64,000 nucleotides of DNA from Phytoseiulus persimilis. Its lineage: Eukaryota; Arthropoda; Arachnida; Mesostigmata; Phytoseiidae. Positions 1 to 15,005 of the stretch are shown here, in pieces. The notes under the pieces are model-generated. The model saw only the letters and a list, made by a program, of their open reading frames with translations. It ran no database searches and had not been told where the DNA came from. The DNA lies in the NCBI GenBank assembly GCA_037576195.1, contig CM075103.1, positions 12,524,001 through 12,588,000 of the forward strand. The letters run 5' to 3'. Position numbers and translations under genes: made by a program. Within the stretch, counting starts at the first letter, position 1. Each line of letters starts with the position of its first letter.

Positions 1-3000
1 CGTGACTGCTCCCTCCGTTGTCAGAGTTTCTCTGTCGTCGGCATGCCTGCTTTGGAAAGTTTGGGCTGGAGCAACGTTCAATTGGCGCACATTCGTGCCT
101 TGTTCTGCGGTCCCGCGATCTAACCGCCACGCCGACCCGAAGCTTGGATCCAAAACAGCTCGAACGCCGCTCACGATAATGGTGAAGATCGCAGTCTTCT
201 AACCCCAAGCTCTGACCCCAGGTTTCCTCCAGTGGAGGCTGACGTGAACCTCAACGATGGGCTCGCGATGGGTCTCCTCCGGAGCGCTCTGTTTACCGAT
301 TTCCACAATTTCAATGAAAACATGTTCCATGCACATGGCATCTAGCCGATCCATCTACTTGGGCTGTTGTTGCGTGGCCCAGGGATCGTGCCGCGGAAGC
401 GGCTGAGCTCATGTAGGTTGACATTTCAGTTTCAGAACGAGGTTGAATAGCGGACAGGAAATGCACGAGCTTGTCGGTCGTGACATAATCCTAGTAGCAA
501 ACGACCGATGGAGTTCTACCGTCCGCGCCTACCGTTACTTTCATAGACCTCGTTTTCCGAAGACACTATCGTATGGAGCTTGACCATTCTAGATCCTGTT
601 TTCAAGCTCCTTGCCGTGTGGTCGCAGTCCCGACCGACTGTTGGGAGGCGCACGGGCTATATGGCATCTGCTGAACTTGAAAGGAAAGCCACAGGGCAAG
701 TGCGTCGTGACGGCCGCTCGCAAATCGCAGATGGACCGTCACCTCGTCACAGCGCGTTTCGTATCGGGGAAATCATACAGGAGGGATCCTGCACTAACGA
801 ACCTCCGTGGAAGAAGTACCTCTCTTCATCTGCGTGTTCGATTCGGGGAGATGGGCAGCGCTTCCGCCGCATGCGTAACGACATTGAGCTGCATCGTCAG
901 CTCGTTTTGGATGTTCTGTATCTGACGGCTGAAGTTCTATCAGAACATCGAGGATTCCACTCGAAGTTGTCAACGTCATCGATACCTGGATCTCGATTAA
1001 CTCATGCACCGCATCGTAGAGGGCATCTGAAATGCTTAATGTCATCTGTTAAAGGTTAACACCGAGCATTCCACGCGAACTTATCACCGGCAAGGATCCA
1101 AGAGTCGTAACCGAGTGATATATTCGTCGACAACGAAGGGTGCATCATCGCGGGAGGTTCGCCACGATTTCCATTTTCCAACACGGGTGGCTCTTCATTG
1201 GTCCGCGGAGGCGGTGTCAGCAAAGCTATGGCGCTTTTCTGACACTGTCTTGATAACGAGCGTTTGGGACTCAATCAGCTGGAGGGAGTTCTCTTGCCTC
1301 ATTGCTTCGATTCACTACGACCATTCGCTCGAAAATGTTACACTTCCCGAGTGAAACCGTTGCAGACTCCGGGAGAATATGCATTCATTCGAGAATATTT
1401 CAGTTTTCGGAGGATAATGCATTCATTCATTCAGTGAATCTCTCAGCTTCATCGTCGGAGTCCTGCTCTGCTTCTCGCGTCTCTCCTTGAAACTTTCTCC
1501 ACTTTGCATTATTCAAACTCGCGCCGCCTTTCATCTCGTACGCTTTCGGCGTATCGTTCGCTCGTGCCTCTTCCCACGGCGGAATCCTCTCTGCTCGAAG
1601 TGCGATCTGTACTCGAACCAAGAGATTCTGAGATTGGTGTGCCTCTTTTGTCTGATTCCAAGACAAGACGCGAACATAAACCTCGAAGCCGTTGCTCGTC
1701 GTTCTTTCTAAGTCATCTCATCGCCGGGTTGTCGGACCTGCGGTTGAATGCGGACCAAGGGCTAGACTTTCGCGTCTGACTTTGGTCGCTTTGAATCCGG
1801 GATCGTGGGCATTATGCAATTGAAGAGAGAAGCAAAGCGGCGAAGTTGAAGATGAAATTGGAGACGATAGAAATGTCGCCGGCACTTCTCCTCACCGAGC
1901 CGACGACTGGACAAGAGTCTTCTTCTCATGAGTCGCTCTACAGAATCGCATTGCGAGTCTCCTTCCACCACCGCCGATGATTCGTTTTTTTTTTCGCAGC
2001 TTGCCCGTCCACTGGCAGTGTGCGACTGGCGTTCCCAAGCACACGCTCTTGCAAGCGCGACAGAAAACCGAATGAAGCACAGACGCGAGGACAGACCCAC
2101 GCCATTATATTTCCATTCGATATTGATCGCCGGTATTCTTCGAATGTCAAATCGAGAATCGGCACTTGGATCATCAATTCGAGCTCTCTGAACGCACAGA
2201 TGCCAAGCCTCCGATATCGCTTTTGTTGTTGGGGAGCTGTGAAGAATTCATTTAGTGTGATCTATTCGAATGTCGACGCTTCAATCCGACAGTCGAGTCG
2301 ATCGCGATCGATTCGAACTATTCCGCTCTTCTCAATCATCGTTTGTTGTCGCATGCCCCGCTCGCGCTACTTCCCCGCGATTTTTATTCGTTCGACTGAG
2401 GCCCGCCGACTGTGTCGCGACGGAAAAGACGTCACTCGCAAGAATATGTCCCGGCGACATCAACTAAAAGGCTCCGAGAGCCCTTCTGAGCTGGTGGGGG
2501 CATCGGTACGTGATTGGAAATTTTTCCACACAACCCCCAGCCTGACGCCGTCCGCCGATCGCATGTTCGGGCATGATTCGATCGGTAGCGCAAAGTATGA
2601 AGTATATGAGCGTCCTAATTTTAATTACGCTCCTGGGGCGAGCAGACTCTGCAGATAACGATCAAACTCCTCGGGATGCGCATCCTCAGCCCTCACCCCA
2701 TATCAGCAAATCCGACCGAGCTGCGTCGTTGTAGCTGCACACTGATCGCGGCGACTCGTACCACATGTTCGGCTCCTTTCCGGGACGCACGCGTTGAAAC
2801 TACTCTAACCGACGGTGCCTAGGTGGAGGTAAGGCCGCAGCGGTCATAACTTCGCACCAAGGGAGCTGCCTTCGATGCGCCGAGCATGGTCGCAGCCTTC
2901 TGCCGGAACGGCCCGGTTCCAACGGACTTCTCTCTTTAGATTTTGGTTCCAGCGGGTTCGCGTTCATTTGTAGTCGCCAAAGTTCGATGCTAGTTATCGT

Positions 3001-4957
3001 TGTCAGTGTTGTCATGCCTCCTGAGCGGAGTCGGTGACGTTCTGATCAAAACAGCGTAGCGTCGGGAGTCGATCGATTCGCGACTTTGTGACGCTTTACT
3101 TTCCGCCATCCGGCCACGCAGACCGAGCGAGCGACGATTGGCTCACGGACGGACTGACTGAAACGGAGAGATAACTGAGTCCTATAAATTTCAACAGCAA
3201 CAAATCACAGTGAGTCTGTCAGCTCGTTCGTTCGGCCGTCTTCCGCGTGGAATCGTTCTGGCTGCCCGCATCTGTGTGTTCTGTCTTTGTGTGTGTTCCT
3301 GTATATTGCTGACTGAGTCCCTACCACGCCGTCGTGGAGGCGTTCGCGAGGGAAGTCTTTCTTCCCAATTATCTCACAATCGTAACGACGATTTCATGGG
3401 GAACGAGAGAATGACGAATACCGGCCGAATCCATTTCGAATTTCTCGAAAATACAGCTCGCTCATCGAGCTGCATCGGTCCGACTAATTCGGAAATTCGA
3501 GATAGAATTCCTCGGCTCTCCGCTTTAGGAAACATAAAAATGGCTCGACACGGTCCCGGAGTTTCTGATTTCGTTCGAGGTGGCGATCGAGGTTGGCAAC
3601 GTAATCAATAGATCACACCGCATGATCGTCGCTTATCGATGTGGTCTCGTTGTTTATTGCTGATGGCGGCTCCGGACATTCAAAGACCACCGAGCTCGAC
3701 GGCACCCAGCGGGTCGATGTGAACTAGTGATTCAACACAGGTTCATAAACGTTCAGCTAGCTAACTCGTTCATCAGACGACCTTTCTCATGCCTCTCGTC
3801 GCTGAGTAAGCTACTGATGCGTTCAATCATCGAGTCAAAGCTCATGCAATCAGAGCGACATCGCATCTGGGAATCAGGGCGTCTTTCCGTGTTCTCCCCT
3901 TCCTGATGAGGAGACAGAAAGTAGAGCCATGGGATCTCGAGGCGGGTTCAGTAGACTCTGACAGAGCTCAAGCGAAAACCCGGCGAATTCGATGGGATGC
4001 CAATGTATTCAGAATCGCTCCCACCATCTACCGAGATCTTGCGCCACTGGATGAACCGATCGAAGTTGTGAAACTGAATCCTATGGAAAGAGGTTGAGGA
4101 TAGTTTGACCGAGTTGAAAGCCTGAGATCCCCCCCGGTCACCAGTTCATTTTGTGTGTTCTCGGACTTATCGATAAGTAGAGCGTAGTCGAGAAGAGGGA
4201 TTACTCAGCCTTGTTCTCAGGACGCTTCCCGGAGGAGTGGCCCGCTCCGAAGTCAAGCGTGAACTGCTTCCCCAGTCGGAAATCACGAAGCCCAGAAATC
4301 GGAGCGAAATCTCCGCGCGGTTTTCTCCGTTTTCATCGTGGAATCCTTAATGCCGAACACGTAGCTCCTCAAATGTTCATTCAACCGAGCGCGGCTCAGT
4401 CTTGTGCTTCGGTGACCGCCTCAGGCGACTTTACGTGGAAGATATCCCTGCGGAAAGCTTTCGTACACCTAACGACTGCGTCCATTCATTTTGTTTGTTC
4501 GTTGACGCAAAAAACGGCGAAAACTCGACCGGTTTTAGTGTAAACGAGATGAAAAAAAATAATTTTCCGAAATAAAAGACGTAAACGAAATACATTGAAG
4601 CCATGGACACTGCACAGCGCGTTTTTTGTCAAGGCTCCATACCTCGGGCGGCAGTTTCTTTGACGGAGTATTTCTCTTAGAGACGAGAAGAGGAAGACCG
4701 AAGACACCAAAATCAAAAGTCGATACTCGAATTAAAAAGATTAGAATTAGAGCGAAATAGGGTCGGCGTTCTGGATTGGCGGAGCTGACGGCCGGCCGGC
4801 CGCGGAGATTGAGAGCACGAAAGCCAAGGAGAGAAAACTCGCTTAACGCATCGACTTCATCAGACAAACCGAAAGCGTAGGCGTTCGAAGGCAGGCTTCG
4901 TTCTCCCCGTTTGGGCAGATCAGCTCCTCAGTCGACATCATCGTCAAAGACGTCGAC

Positions 4958-4996
4958 GTCATCATCATCATCATTATTATTATTATCATCATCATC
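4958..4996. repeat. (ATC/ATT)n trinucleotide microsatellite
   Basis: This is an uninterrupted run of ATC units, then ATT units, then ATC again, with further CATC copies just outside. It has the block structure of a compound microsatellite and no coding context. Confidence 0.9.
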
Positions 4997-7900
4997 GTGA
5001 GCATCATCTACCGGGTAATCCGCTTACGGGGAATCAACCGTTTCCACCATTCATCCGGTCGGTCAGTCAGGCTCGCCGCCGCGTTGGCCAAACGACCACC
5101 GGTATCCATCTTACAGGGATCACAGGTCTCGCTTCTACTGGATGCTCCCGCTGCTCAGCCCAACCTGGGTCACAGCTCTATTTGGGCAGTCGCTGATACG
5201 TCACTCGGTTACTGATAAGAAATAAAATACTGAGAACCAATGTTTCAATTTTGGGGAACCGTGGTGCACCTGTGAGCGCGTGGCTCAGCGCCAGAACATG
5301 GACGGAGCCGAAAAACCCTCCCCGTGGCCGCACACGTTTTGCGACAGCCTTGACCGGCCGGGGCACCTTTTTGGGGTGGCCAAAAGAGAGGCTGGTGGGT
5401 TTCCTCCGAAGACTCCAAAATCGTCCGACATTCCTTCAAAGCTCCATCGCGTAGTTAATCGATGTCGGGATAGTCGGCCGAGCTCGAGTACCCGAGATCC
5501 AGGGCGTACTCTGGGCGGGCCCAAGGAACTTGGAATTGTCATCGATAGAACGAAGATCCGACCTAAGTTGAGCACGATCGAATATCATTCGGCGCGCATC
5601 TCCGAGACGCACGTAACAAATTGTGACCGTTTCCAAAGTCGGAGCGCGATTGGTAGCAGCGTGGAAGATGTATGGGGGAAATTTCTCCCCGAATGAAAGC
5701 CTTCATCAAGAATCCATCGACATGATCGAAGTTACCGTTCAAAGCAGCGTCGTCGTGTCAACGCAACTGTGCAGTTGTCGCGCTTGCCGTTTCTCTCGAC
5801 CGACATCGTCGGCTCGGACAGGGTTGAAGGGTCTCTGCTGGAGGCGCCGAGAATATTTTTTATCTGATTTTGCAGACGTGGCCATCTTTTGGACAGACTT
5901 GCTGCAACACATGCCTCGTATGAATCGCCATATGTGTGTGAGCGTGTGAGTGTCTTCGGTCGTCCGCCTCCTGTCCGTCCGTTTGTAGGCGAATCGTCGG
6001 AGAGAATAGCGCCGTTGAAACAAAAAGGACACATGTTTCGCTTGATGCTTCGCCGAATGGCTCTTCTCATCTTTCGGATGACGATTATTGCCACGAGACA
6101 CACTTGCACCGACGACAGTCGGATAGAGCGATGGAAGTAGTGAGACGGGCGGATTGACAGACATATTGCCGTAATAGTATTTGATATTCCCACGGCAAAG
6201 AGTCCTCAGACTTTGGTTTCCGTCTTGAACGCCCGTCGCCAACCTGAACGTGAGCAACAACTCAAGTGTGTTCTGGCATGCTTCTCTGAAACTCTGGGAA
6301 AGACTTGAGTCTTGAATACTCTCCGGAGATATCGCATTTAAATCCGGATTGCCTGTGCGTAACCATCCATCCGCATATCCGAGTCTTCTAGCGATGTAGC
6401 CATCCTCCGCTCGACGTTCTTTGTCGCTAGGGAACAAGTTGTGCGGAACCTCCCAGAGAAAACGACTCGCGACCATCCCGAGCTGTTCGGAATAGTAGGT
6501 GATTCATCCAGCGATGCACAGAAGCTCCTGACATGTTGGGCGAGGAACATCCTCTTCCTCGATCTCCGGATTTTACTGTGGGAATAACTTGGGATCTCGC
6601 TTTGCGTGGATCTCGAGTTCACTAGTCTCACACAGATGCGACGATCCGATGTCGCGAGTATGGAAAAGCTCTCAGGCGTTGATTCGGAAAATCAAAGCCT
6701 AAATAGGAGAAGCGAAGCCGCGCCCATCCAGAATCCAGCGGCCTTCATGGTGTTTGCGTTAACATTGAAATTTTAGTGGATGGAGGAGACGCCCACGATT
6801 TCTGACGCCCGCCCGCGGCGCGCAGCTTCTAATACAAAACGGTCTCCCCACTTGCTATCTCCAATGGGCACTTCATGAACTCGTTTCCTCATTCCGCTTC
6901 AAAAATTCATGATCAGCGATCTCACACGCTTCTCGATTCGAGGGGCCGTTTGAATTCGTTCGCGAACTAGATTCGATCAAGGAGAGACGAACTAAGCTCT
7001 GCTGAAGAGCTTCTTCGCTGTCGCAGTGTAAACAATGAGACTTCGTCGTTTGGAAATCTGAAAGATTGTGAACCCCGGTAGGCTGATGCCGTGTGAAAGT
7101 CCACCCGAGCATTCTGATTCCTTGGCGTCGAGTCCCTCATAATTCCCCCGATGTATTGGATGATCTGTAAAAAAAAAACGGGACAGACTTGGAGGAAACG
7201 CGTAGTTTTATCGGTTCTCCAGAAGAACTGGATATTGTGGAGAAAAGTCTCATCAGGGAATAATGGGGTGACTGGATACGCCAGAAGACCCGGGCTGTTT
7301 CTGACTCTTTGTTCTGAGCGGTCGGAAGTTCTCACATTCGAGCGACGTGCCGCCGTTGGCTTCTACTGCGTTTTCAGTTGCCGCAGTTATTGTGCGATCA
7401 GTTGATTAATTCGGCTTGCAATTACAATCAGAGCAATTCTATTGTTCTGCTCGATTTTGTAAACGATGTTGTGAGCATCGTCTACAGTGCTTGGATATCG
7501 GATCAGCAGAAACAGCGCTTCTGCGTGGTTGTTAGTGTTGTCGCTGTTGACGTTTTCGCTTCTTCGGTACCCTTGATCTTGACAACATCGACTCGAATGG
7601 CATTGTTCAGGCCCGACTGATCTCCAACACTCACGACGATTGGTTCCCATTTTATTCCCATTTGTGACTCCGTGCAGAGCGTGCTCAAGTTTTGGGATGA
7701 CTTCGTCGAGGATCTCAGAAACGGAACGCCATAGTCGGAAGAAAGTCGGAAAAAGCTGAAAATTCCGGCATTCTCCAAGCTCGCTTTTAGCACGATTCAA
7801 CGGCCAGTGCCGTTATTGCTAATGTTGTTTTGGTTGAGCCGTCGTCGTTACTGTTGGAGTCGATTTTGTCGTACATCAGACACCTGGCCAAACGGATAAA

Positions 7901-8495
7901 TGGAGCCCGTCGGTCGCTTGTTCGATGATGACGAAAAAACGACGAACCCAATGTCACGGAAAATGCGCGTTAGCCGTCGAAACTCTGAAAGCGACCTCCG
8001 TGTGTTGTTGATACACCGAGCAGAAAATGTCTCGATCCTACGAAGAAATATCTCCCGAATAGCAGCGCTGTCATGTCCGTTAGGTTCCCCTTCTTTCTTC
8101 CCTGCTTCGTGAGCTGCAGTACAACACGCTCGTTTTTGAGCGGATCGCCGATTCCGTGACGGATGAGGACGAGTTTCGAGAATTTCAGAAGTTTTCATGT
8201 AACACCACCAAAAAGTAGTGCCGAGAACTTTTGGAACGTTTTTCCACGAACGGTATCAGAATACCAATGACGACCAAGTTATGACATTTGAATCATGAGG
8301 TTGGGAATTCAGAAAGACACGGCGAAATATCCTCATATGCTTGGACCGACAGTCGCAAAAAGACTTAGGAGGAATAATGACGGAGCTAGTGAAGATGGTG
8401 GCGGTGATAAGAAAAGGCAACAACTGGCTGAGAAAAACCGAAAGTAAGCCGCCCGCTAATGATCGCTAACAGATTCAGCGCTCGTCTAGCCGAAC

Positions 8496-8527
8496 GTCTA
8501 TCTATCATCCATCTACCCATCTAGCTA
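8496..8527. repeat. degenerate (ATCT)n microsatellite
   Basis: Imperfect ATCT/ATCC tetranucleotide units are repeated with point differences. This is an aged simple repeat. Confidence 0.7.
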
Positions 8528-11500
8528 TTGATCTCCAGCACGCAGGGTGCCCCACTCAACAAATTCCTCGAATACTCCCCACCATTGATTGAATTACGAC
8601 CGATTTCGTTGGCATAACGTCTGCCGTTTCGAGAAGCGCAGTGCGGCTCTGAAACCCTACGACGATCATCCTCTCCCGAAGTTAAGAATCGGAACTTTGA
8701 CCGGAAAATATATTCGCCGAATCAATACTGCGGATGCAGCATTCCGATGCGAGGACGCATTCTTGGTCCGTAGGGACAGACATTCTGCCGAACAATCGAC
8801 GAAATGCCGCAGCTGAGCGAAGACGTTCCTGTTTTCAAGGAAGTTGTGTTCGGCAGTCCCGATCAGTCGGAAATCGACTGCGATTCGGGACGGAAACAAA
8901 GTTTTCTGTTTCTATCATCATGAGATCAAAACCCGGGTCTCTAACGGGAGGTATCGGGCAGCGGTTTGTTCAGAAATCCTACCCACATGTGGGTGTCGGG
9001 GAGATAGGTTTCGTAAACAACAACCGCTGGAAACGAACAAAAAAGTTTCGACTCCGGCCAGCGCGGCGGAAATTTACGAATTGTGTTCGGAACACAGAGG
9101 AGAAAGGAAGGAGCTAAATTTACGCGAGGTGACCATCAACTCTGCTTGGTTGGTAGAAGCAAACTGAAAGCTAGTTTCGAGTTCCCTGTGCATTCAAAGT
9201 ACCGGAATTCATCCAAAACATCTTCAACAAAGTCGGAATCTCCGTCGCGGGAAGTGGTCGAATCTCCCATACCTGTGGCACCCAGTATGCCGACGCAGGG
9301 TCCGAGTCTGGACACGTTTTTTGACTCCTGACTTGCAACCCAACTCGCGTGGAGAACAGGAAGCCTAGTTTGCTGGCTCGATAAATGGTTCCCGTGATTG
9401 AATCATACCATCGTTTTGCGTTATGGCTTGAGCGATCACGTGCACAGCAATATCTGTTTTCGTCTGCTCCTCGAAGCGTCCTCCTTCGAGTGGGATATTT
9501 CCGACTCAATCATATTCCTGTTCCTCGGTCACGCACGATCGCGCAGTCCGTCTCACGCACGCACTCCAGCTCCGGATAATATTTGGTCACGTTCAGCCTG
9601 GGTTACGTTGAAGTTGGCGAACCCGAAAGCTGCTCCCAGCGCCTTCACTTGTAAGCTCGGGATTCCGGCAAGGGACGATGAATCCTTTGCTCTACATGCA
9701 TCGTCAACTATTATTCAGTAATAGACACAGCGTTCCGCGATACGAACACCGGCATTGGGCGACGACGGCAGTCACTTCACTGGATCGTCGGGCCCAGCGT
9801 AAGTGTTTTCATCTGTGTGAACGAATGCTTCATGGCGTGTCCTTTGATTCGCCAGTTGCGGTGTTTCAAGCTGTCAACAGCTCGGGGCGTCGCGTTTCAC
9901 ATCTTTGATGGGCTAACGTGTATTTTTCTGATTCCTCCCCATTCGCGCTGTTTCCCCTCGAGCAGCAGCAACGATTATGCCCATGTCGCACCACATGTCG
10001 CCTCCAATTAGCGCTGGTTCTCGTCCCTTATTTCGCTTTCCGTTCGATCGGAACAGTGAGTCAGGCTCGAGTCCTACCCAAACCATATAGTGAAAAGATG
10101 CACTCACGGACGTTGTGCAATGACCTCTCCGTCGCCGAGCGCTTCGGCTGTCTCTCCGCTCCAATGGTTCAGTTAGATCATCCGTCAATCAGCTCAGTTA
10201 TGTTTGTGTCTCCTCCGCTGTTGTTGCCTCCAGCGCCGTCTCCCTGAACGTCGTTACTGATGATGTCGATCGGCGCGGGAAACAGAGGGCTCTTGTCGTC
10301 TCTGCTCGTACCTCAAACGGACAGATGAGGAGGGAGTAACTGAGAATCGAGGGGGAGAAACCAAACGGTTCCATAATTTCTCAAGAAACCACCTGCTCTC
10401 TGCGCAAAACCGAGAAGAGGGGTAAAAGTCCGCGGAGGGAATCGGGAAACGGATGTGGGCTCACACGGGCGCCGAGCACGATGCGAAGTGATCTGGACTT
10501 CTGCGTGGGGGATATCAGCTGAGCCTGAAGTCGTATATTTTCGTGCCTTGGATGATGGGGCAGAGAAACGAAACCTTGGAAGGAGTGTAGGAATCGATGT
10601 TCCCGATCTCTCCAAACTAAATGGAGCAAATTGTTCCGTCGATTGCTTCCAGACACTGCGGGAAACATTTTTCCAGTTTGCGTTCCTCGGCGAGATCGTG
10701 AATGTCCCAGTTCGAGAAAGAAAGAAAGGGGGACCTGGGAGCTGTCAGTCGCTTCTCTCTGACAATAAGAACCGAACCAAGAACGTTCGGAATCATTGTT
10801 ACAACAGCCGGCGCTGCGAAAGAGATTTCTCTTCATTCTTCGCACTTCGTTCTCATGCCTCGGGACGGCGGCCGTATGCCTCGAGCTATCGACTCTTGGG
10901 TGTCGCTGCATGACTTGCGGAACTGGCTTCGAGTCGATGGAGCCGGGCGCAGACGTTTAGATTCGATGATTAGATATTTGCTGATAGCGAACTGATATGG
11001 CTGATCGAGGCGCTCAAAACAGCATGATGCACGACAATAAAGTCGTTCACTAACGACCACACAGTGACCAGTCAGGATTCTCCATGAGGAGTTTGTAATC
11101 GGGAGCTCGTTCATGAACGATCAGTCATTTCGGTTATTGATCGTTTTCCGATAATTGTGAACATGTGAATGTGCATTGGGTGGGAGTTGTTACGCCGCCG
11201 CGCGTGTTGACTGGGGCGTTTCGAACTCAACAGCGACTTCGAACGCTCCATGACGTCTGCGAGGCGTTAAGTGAATGAACTTCGAGCACATTCTTTTTCA
11301 CTTCTCCCCCGCCTCTCTGATCGTGATCCGACCTGTTGCATCCGTGAAGAGCAGGAGAGTCAAAAAGCTTACAGAATTGTTGGATGTGTTGGAACGTTCG
11401 AACATCCTTCTCATCGGCTTCACACCACCTGCCGCGCAAGACCGCCGAAGTTTGTTGCTCATTGTGTTACTGACCGTATAAATGAATGGGAAATAGGGAC

Positions 11501-12490
11501 TTGGGATGCTTAGCATGGCGGCTCAAAAAGAGGTTTCACATTACCCATAGATTACGGTGGAACGCTCGGTTCGATCGGCAAACTGTCTTAATTGGGATGA
11601 TTGCATCCGAAAAAAATGACTTGGAAGCCATCGTGAATCCTGTCGTCCACGGAATAAGTGTGTCGTTCTGCTCGCTGGAAGATGATAATGATACGAGCCA
11701 TGATCGAATGAAGCTCAGCCGCGGCGTCGAACTTGTTGACATATTCTAACGAGAACTCCCCTTAGGCCAGTCGGGACGACAAGGTCTGCTGGGATTGCTT
11801 GATATCCAATTTTTTCGTCTTGTTCCGCTTCCGAAAGCCTCCCTCATTGGAAACACAATGTTTCTCAAGAGCTCTTCGTTCGCCCTTCCAGGAAAGTGGT
11901 CCCGAGTGATTCAAGTGGCCGGCCGAACTCATACCTAATTACATTGGGACTCCAAGGTTTCACCGACTGGACAAGCAGATGCATCAACGGTTGAAAATGG
12001 TGAGCTGTTACTTTTCCGAAATCGGGGACGTACGAAGGTTTTTCGTGTCTCGATTTTGGATTCCCATCAGTAGTGCGAGTGTTCATGGTCAGCGAATCGC
12101 TCGTTCAAAACTCCAGTCATTGAGAGATCGTAGAAAACGATAGATTCTGGCTTCGAGGTTGAATAGATAGAACAAAATTTTGGGTTCATAATTGATCACT
12201 GCCAGGAATTGAGTGGAATGGGGAAGCTGATCCCGATTTCCGGGCGTGAAATCGGCAACGAAAGGAAAAAAAAACATTCTCCGAGGGCTCAGACCAGCAG
12301 CTGAAAATCCAGCGCTTGGCGAGAAGTGGTTTTCATTTTTCGAAAGGTCTAATTTGCGGTTCCGAGTGCACCTCGCAGAGCGGGCCAGCGAGCAGACCTC
12401 AGCGAGCCCGTATCAGCGCGGTTGATCTTCACGCGGTCGCTTCGCTGACTTCGGCTCACTTCGAAGTGTTAAAGAAACGCTCCCGCCAAC

Positions 12491-12542
12491 GGCGATGATG
12501 GCGGCCACAACGACAATGATGATGACGACGATGACGGTGGCG
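12491..12542. repeat. GAT/GAC-rich triplet repeat
   Basis: Alternating GAT, GAC and GGC triplets form a low-complexity tract. No reading frame through it extends into a plausible protein, so I treat it as a simple repeat. Confidence 0.75.
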
Positions 12543-14991
12543 AAAACTGTTAGTTGAACGAAGAAGCCGCCAAAGGGCGTTGAGGGAGAAAAACCTCTTC
12601 TCCCTCCGTCAGTTCTTCTCGCTTCGGATCTTTTGGATTTTTTCCAGGATGACTGTTCCGAGGCGCTCGCTGGGTGCCGGCCAGCTTCCAGAAATCAGGA
12701 CTGAGACAAATTAGGAGCGATTCGAAGGCGATAAATCGAAGGGAGCGTTTTCCTTTCTCCATTTAGCGAAGGAATACAGCGTTGTTTAATATACAGCAAT
12801 TCCGAACGGCCGCTCGCGTAGCGGGGATTCGCTACGAAGGAGTTTCTCGTTATCGATTTCTCTGGCTGTTCTGGTGCGCGTGTTCATTGTCTCGGACCGA
12901 TTTATTCCCGGAGTCCGGTGAAAAAAACTCGATTCCGCTCCCCAGCTCGCGGGTAGCCGCTCTGGTTGAGCCCAAACTGTCCTTTGCGAGGCTTCCTAGC
13001 CGTTCAGATGGCCCTGTCAGAAGTTCCATTCTCCGGGACTCACTCGATGGCGGAGAGTTACCTCGAACAATTGCATATTCTCTGTGAGGTCTCACATGTT
13101 TGCATCAGTTCACGGCACTCCGATCTCGATCGAAGTGCCGATCGGCAGCTCCACCAGCGTTGCGACTTCGCTGCTTGTACCGGAGAAAAGCGGTGGAAAT
13201 CGAAACGGTCCGCTCGGTCGACTTACTTACTGACCGGCCGGCTGGCTGCGCTGGCTGCCGAGTCTTATGTTTGGTATTTGCAGGTAGCAGTAGCACAGTT
13301 GTAACATGGGGCGGGCGAGGAGCAGAATTATTGTCGGAGCTGCGCTTGGCCCCAGCCCAATCGGCGAAATTGTACGTTCGTTTTCTTCCTCCACCTCTGG
13401 TCGAGATATCGTCGGCCTGCCGACAACGCTGAAGATTTACTGTCAGGAGAGAATGGTGCCAGGCGACAGAAGATGGCTTCTGTGAGAGGAGCGATTAAAA
13501 CGCGCGAAGGAGAATCCGAATTTAATTTTTTAACGGTTCTCATCCCGATCGGGATTCAGCTACTGAACGCATTCCGAGAAGGCGGTTGATATGTTTACGA
13601 TTCCCGCGGGGTTCCGATGGCTCTTTCTGGGCGCGCAGCGGTTCTCCCGAGGAGTGAGGATCGGTTGACGTCGGAAATTTCCAATTCACGTCTGAAAGAC
13701 TTGAGTCATGACAATAACTGAACGGCGGGTCCTCTATCGCAGGGAAGCATCTGGGTTGATGAATTTCGGAAAGAATCATGACTGCCCATGATGGCTCGAT
13801 TCTCTTCATTAGCTCTTGCCGTTACTTCCTCACCGGAATTCATTTCCATTCCTCTAGTTCTTTCCAAGTGTCCATCCACTCGATCAAATATTTGTGACAT
13901 CAGACAATCGTTGGCGGTCTGTGTCGTCGGTGCTTCTGACGGCGTCGTATGTCTTCAAATTGATGGTGATCGCATTCCCTTCGAAGTTTGAGATTACTTT
14001 TACGTCCCTCTAATTCGTTCTTTCGGTCCTTTGTCTTTGTCAAACCAATCTCCTTCACAGCGGGGAAAAGCTTCCAGGGTCCGAACCTGGTCGTTCAACG
14101 TTTTATGGTTTCTGAGCGAACCCCACGCCATGTTTCGTTGAAGTTTCTACATCCATGATCAAGTTTCTCGACGGTATTCCAGGAGTAAGGTCTGACTATT
14201 TGGGCGTCGCGCGACGAAGAGCCTCTCTGGGTGTACAGAAGAATGCGTGTGGGTTTGTGATCTAGATTCCATACTCAATACCTTGAAGGTACACAATCCG
14301 GCCAATTCAGCATCTCACCCCAAGCGCTACTGGAGATCGTCATTTTTTTTCTCGATTTTTGTCGGGCAAGACTTATCTAGGACACCAGGGATGGATCCCA
14401 CACCTCCGGAAGAAGGGCTTATCGGCCGTTCTTCCTTCTTCGGTTGCGGGAGAACTCCGTATTGGCTCTCATTCCGAGCTCTCTTGGTGATTCTTCAAAA
14501 AAGCAACAACGCGCATTTTTTATCTTAGACCAGCGGGGAATCAGAGGAGGAGTTGCGTGGCAGGTTGATATGACTGAGCATAACCCTTCTCGAGATACTG
14601 CTGGGGATAAGGAAAGCGAGCCGCAGGGGTAGAACGACGAATCACTGTCCCCCCTCCGGTGAAGACTTAAGCTGGTTTCCAGAAGCATAATTCGCGCCTG
14701 TTTTTCTTCAGCTGTCTTTTCGATCTGTAAGTCATGTATATGCTCTCGAGGCTTGCTTCAGGAATTCGCATCAGGCGCCCCCAGTTCCGACCAGGAACCA
14801 CTGCGGTTCACCCATTGAGTGAAAATATCTAAGGCAGTTCCGACTCATGGTTTAGTTTGAAGCCGCGAAATTCGAATCCGAGTCCTACGCCCGGAGCCCT
14901 ACGGAAGACACGGGAAAGTCTCCCTGGTGACTGTCGTGTTGGTTTTTTCCTCCTATGTTTCGTCCCTTTCCGTCGAGCGTGGTTCGATTCG

Positions 14992-15005
14992 CTCTCTCTC
15001 TCTCT
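14992..15005. repeat. (CT)7 dinucleotide repeat
   Basis: Seven perfect CT units form a short microsatellite inside non-coding sequence. Confidence 0.9.
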